NCBI GenBank assembly: GCA_913061345.1
Contig: CAJXTZ010000012.1
Coordinates: 1 to 43,273, forward strand
DNA: 43,273 bases
Source of the DNA: an uncultured Erythrobacter sp.
GTDB lineage: Bacteria; Pseudomonadota; Alphaproteobacteria; Sphingomonadales; Sphingomonadaceae
Reading direction: 5' to 3'
Part shown: one piece after another, positions 41,137 through 43,273 of the stretch
How positions within the stretch are numbered: the first letter of the stretch is position 1
Layout of the letters: every line of letters begins with the position of its first letter
Notes under the pieces: model-generated
The model's input: only the letters and a program-made list of their open reading frames with translations
The model's database searches: none
Told to the model about the DNA's origin: nothing
Program-made: the position numbers and the translations under genes

Positions 41137-41462
41137 CTTGCGGGCTCAACCGGAATGGAGGGCAACAAGGCTTCGATCTCCTGTCGCTTTGACACAGCTT
41201 CGCGGCAGGCGCGATCGTCGCCAGACAAGCAATCGTCTTCAAGCTCCGCCAGATCCTCCTGCAGATCGCCGAGCTGTTCTTCCCGTCGACGTATTTCCCG
41301 ACCCCGTGCGCGGTCTGCCTCGTCCTCGCTAGTGGTGGCCCAATCGGCCACCTTCGCCCCGGCACGAATAGGCGCCGTCGCAACGTTAAAGGCAGTCTTT
41401 GCCACACATCCGTTCAATGCGAAGACCGCAAGCAGTGCCAAGGTAATCGAGGGTTTGAGCAT
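41133..41462 (-). CDS. Small lipoprotein, function unknown
   Basis: A 109-residue protein with a lipoprotein signal peptide: ITLALLAVFALNGC, in which the cysteine at about residue 19 would be lipidated. The mature part is short, starts with an alanine-rich segment (KTAFNVATAPIRAGAKVADW), then a charged coiled coil (REIRRREEQLGDLQEDLAELEDD) containing a second pair of cysteines (DDCLSGDDRACREAV). No known family. An inverted repeat (CCGTTATGGG/CCCATAATGG, 41470-41496) lies eight bases before the start codon and may affect its expression. Confidence 0.7.
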   Translation of the reverse strand: MLKPSITLALLAVFALNGCVAKTAFNVATAPIRAGAKVADWATTSEDEADRARGREIRRREEQLGDLQEDLAELEDDCLSGDDRACREAVSKRQEIEALLPSIPVEPAS

Positions 41463-41469
41463 TCCGTAT

Positions 41470-41517
41470 CCGTTATGGGGCGTTCACCCATAATGGTCCT
41501 GCGAAACGCTGTTCGCA
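41470..41517. promoter_or_regulatory. Two hairpins upstream of the lipoprotein gene
   Basis: CCGTTATGGG/CCCATAATGG (one wobble, 41470-41496) and TGCGAA/TTCGCA (41500-41517). On the minus strand they follow the DUF2807 gene and precede the lipoprotein start, so they could end one transcript or form the leader of the next. There is no T-tract. Confidence 0.4.
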
Positions 41518-41566
41518 ATACGTAATGCGGCTATTCGCCTCAAACGTCATTGAGGATCGGCAATCT

Positions 41567-42307
41567 CTAGTTCGTCCCGCAGATAAGTTCTCCCGAGCCG
41601 ACAGAATCGCTTTCGCAGTCCGCTGATCCGCGAACGCGCACATTGCCCGAGCCGACGATGCTCGCGTCCACGCGCCCGTCCGATGCAAACTCGGCATCGC
41701 CCGATCCGGCGATGCTGACCTCGGCGTTGTCGACCTGGAGTGCGGCCATTTGCGCGCTGCCGCTACCCGCTACTGTAAGTTCGAGCCGATCAGTCCTGCC
41801 TGAGGCTTCTACCGAACCGCTGCCGGCCACGGTCACTTCCATGTCGTCTGCATCAATACCATCTGCGGCTAGCGCACCCGACCCGGCGATGACGATTTCT
41901 GCGCTGTTGGCCATGGCATCCGTGCGCATCGTTCCCGAACCTGCCATGATCAGCGAGCCGGGTGGAGGCATAGCGATGTTCACGGTAGCTTGGCCATCGT
42001 TGCCTCCCCAATCGCCATCTTCGCGATGGATCACAAGCGTACCATCCTCCAACGCAAAGCGCATTCGCTCAGCCGCTTGCCTGCTGCCCTCCACATCGAT
42101 GGTGAACGCCTCGCCACTGGAGATCAGCACGGTGTCCGGAGCGGCGAGCACGACATCTGTAGGTGCACCGCCGCTCATATCGAGTTCGGCCAATGGAACA
42201 CCGTCGCTTTCGAATTCGACATTCATCCTGTCGCATCCGGCAAGACCCGTCGCCGCTGCCAGTCCGATTACCGGCCCCGCCTTGCCTAAGAGTTTCCAAA
42301 TGCGCAT
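41567..42307 (-). CDS. DUF2807 (head GIN domain) lipoprotein
   Basis: A 246-residue exported lipoprotein. The signal peptide ends in the lipobox GLAGC (cysteine near residue 25). The rest is a DUF2807 domain, a right-handed beta-solenoid built from short repeats, each with a GSG turn: IMAGSGTM, VIAGSGALAADGI, TVAGSGSVEASG, TVAGSGSAQMAA, SIAGSGDAEFAS, SIVGSGNVRVRG. Two cysteines near the end (ADCESDSVGSGELICG) may form a disulfide. Related proteins are thought to be autotransporter-like adhesins; function here is unknown. AGGAGGTGAGA before the ATG is an almost ideal ribosome binding site. Codons upstream of it in frame have no family match. Confidence 0.82.
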   Translation of the reverse strand: MRIWKLLGKAGPVIGLAAATGLAGCDRMNVEFESDGVPLAELDMSGGAPTDVVLAAPDTVLISSGEAFTIDVEGSRQAAERMRFALEDGTLVIHREDGDWGGNDGQATVNIAMPPPGSLIMAGSGTMRTDAMANSAEIVIAGSGALAADGIDADDMEVTVAGSGSVEASGRTDRLELTVAGSGSAQMAALQVDNAEVSIAGSGDAEFASDGRVDASIVGSGNVRVRGSADCESDSVGSGELICGTN

Positions 42308-42434
42308 TCTCACCTCCTGTCTTTGCGTATTAATGTAGCAATACACTAACGGCATGTTGGCTGCAAAGCCGTTCGTCGAGCCGGCTTTGCAGCTGGCAGA
42401 CGGAATGGCAGATGGGGCAGCGCGGTCGGCACAC

Positions 42435-42480
42435 AGACAAGGGGCCGCTCGCGCCAAGCGAACGGCCCCTCGGTTTGTCT
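42435..42480 (-). terminator. Hairpin terminator after carD
   Basis: AGGGGCCGCTCGC and GCGAACGGCCCCT pair over 13 positions with one mismatch and a 5-base loop; AGACAA and TTGTCT can extend the stem. It lies 20 bases past the carD stop on its strand, with no strong T-tract. Confidence 0.6.
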
Positions 42481-42499
42481 GCTTGCCTTTAGAGCGAAA

Positions 42500-43033
42500 T
42501 CAGGCGTCTTCGGTGTTCTCGTAATACTGCGGCGCGTGTTCTTTCAGCACGTCGAGTATCTTGGTGAGCGCGGTCGGCTCGTCGGTCTTTTCCATTGCCG
42601 CCAGTTCGCGGGCCAGACGCGAGGATGCAGCCTCGAAAATCTGACGTTCGGAATAGCTCTGCTCCGGCTGATCTTCCGGACGGAACAGGTCGCGCGTCAC
42701 TTCGGCGATCGATACCAGGTCGCCCGAGTTGATCTTCGCTTCGTATTCCTGGGCCCGTCGGCTCCACATCGTGCGCTTAACCTTGGGCTTGCCCTTCAGT
42801 GTTTCCATCGCTTCGTTCAGCGTCTTGTCGCTGGAAAGCTTGCGCATGCCGATGCTTTCGACCTTGTTGGTCGGGACACGCAAGGTCATGCGCTCTTTTT
42901 CGAACCGGAGCACGTAAAGCTCCAGTTGCATTCCGGCAATCTCTTCGTTCTGCAGTTCGATCACACGGCCAACGCCGTGCTTGGGGTAAACAACGTAATC
43001 GCCAACTTCAAAGGCGGTCGCATTCGCGGCCAT
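42500..43033 (-). CDS. carD: CarD-family transcriptional regulator
   Basis: A 177-residue RNA-polymerase-binding factor. The N-terminal RID domain (about residues 5-65) reads FEVGDYVVYPKHGVGRVIEL and LELYVLRFEKERMTLRVPTNKVESIGMRKL in parts; it contacts the beta subunit. The C-terminal helical domain (about 70-165: WSRRAQEYEAKINSGDL, SYSERQIFEAASSRLARELAA in part) inserts into the upstream edge of the open promoter bubble and stabilises it, as known from CarD of mycobacteria and alphaproteobacteria. The ATG of MAANATAF has AAGGA six bases ahead. The 190 bases upstream hold no gene; an AT-rich stretch (43184-43217) is the likely promoter. Confidence 0.93.
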   Translation of the reverse strand: MAANATAFEVGDYVVYPKHGVGRVIELQNEEIAGMQLELYVLRFEKERMTLRVPTNKVESIGMRKLSSDKTLNEAMETLKGKPKVKRTMWSRRAQEYEAKINSGDLVSIAEVTRDLFRPEDQPEQSYSERQIFEAASSRLARELAAMEKTDEPTALTKILDVLKEHAPQYYENTEDA

Positions 43034-43224
43034 GCACATTCCTTTCTTAACGGGTTCCGCAAGGAAAAGACTCTGAACGCCGCAAATCCACGCGACGTTC
43101 CAGATAGCCGTTCCTGTAGTTAAAAGCGGAGACCTGCCTTCCTATCCGCCTGCAAATCCGCAAGGATCATGCAGTTGCGCAAGTATATAGCAGTTATTCT
43201 TCTATATTGCGAGTCTTGCAATTC

Positions 43225-43273
43225 CTGTCTCTTATACACATCTGACGCTGCCGACGAAGAGGATAGTGTAGAT
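43225..43273 (+). other. Nextera Read-1/i5/P5 adapter (not genomic)
   Basis: The reverse complement of Nextera library sequence. Bases 43225-43257 match the Read-1 transposase adapter (CTGTCTCTTATACACATCT, then GACGCTGCCGACGA). Bases 43258-43265 are AGAGGATA, the complement of the published 503 i5 index (TATCCTCT). Bases 43266-43273 begin the P5 oligo. Genomic sequence ends at 43224. Confidence 0.98.

Noticed and set aside
1..43273. CRISPR array, prophage, IS element or integron
   Set aside because: No regularly spaced repeats, transposase, integrase or phage structural genes were seen on either strand.

Overview
This is a 43 kb, GC-rich piece of an alphaproteobacterial chromosome, most likely from the Sphingomonadales (an Erythrobacter/Sphingomonas-type organism). 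The placement rests on the gene set and order: UrcA, DUF1491, DUF6489, PopZ, a DivK-like receiver, a ThiS-ThiG fusion, an S9 protein with a long acidic N-terminal extension, and the ppsR-oriC-hemE and mnmE-mnmG-rsmG-parA-parB blocks. No phage, IS, CRISPR, tRNA or rRNA was seen. Both ends are not genomic: bases 1-47 and 43225-43273 are Illumina Nextera adapter with index and flow-cell sequence, so the true DNA is 48-43224.

Left part (48-19.7 kb), mixed strands: the 3' end of an acyl-CoA synthetase gene; an outer-membrane porin; an unknown gene; a hairpin-rich repeat; thiSG and merC; ctaA-cutA; rplM-rpsI; a DivK-like receiver; a small operon (membrane protein, lipid kinase, metallophosphoesterase); urcA behind a strongly structured leader; a LytS/LytTR two-component pair; class I fumarase; a reduced PCMT-like protein; tolC-popZ-ferredoxin; a CBS protein, an A-type Fe-S carrier and exonuclease III. 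A second, partial copy of the repeat follows exonuclease III.

Origin region (19.7-36.2 kb): all genes from sleB to ppsR (DUF1491, PaaI thioesterase, ptsN, hpf, dnaQ, coaE, aroE, maf, ppsR) run leftward. From hemE onward (hemJ, rho, DUF6489, mnmE, mnmG, rsmG, parA, parB) nearly all run rightward. Between them lies the probable chromosomal replication origin, with a perfect DnaA box, weaker boxes, an AT-rich unwinding tract and a cluster of GANTC methylation sites. Four parS sites lie between the end of mnmE and the end of rsmG, just upstream of parAB. PopZ, the polar anchor for ParB-parS in Caulobacter, and the DivK-like receiver are 9-19 kb from the origin, so much of the chromosome-segregation and polarity machinery sits in one window.

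Right part (36.2-43.2 kb): a glycine-zipper envelope protein, a free-methionine-sulfoxide-reductase-like GAF protein, a membrane-anchored sorbosone dehydrogenase-like protein, a DUF815 ATPase divergent from the Sua5/TsaC tRNA-modification enzyme, two lipoproteins (one DUF2807) and carD.

The least explained elements are the tandem-hairpin repeat at 3.05-3.28 kb with its partial copy at 19.6 kb, a 20-base palindromic repeat found once after parB and once in frame inside the Sua5 gene, and the multi-hairpin region upstream of urcA.
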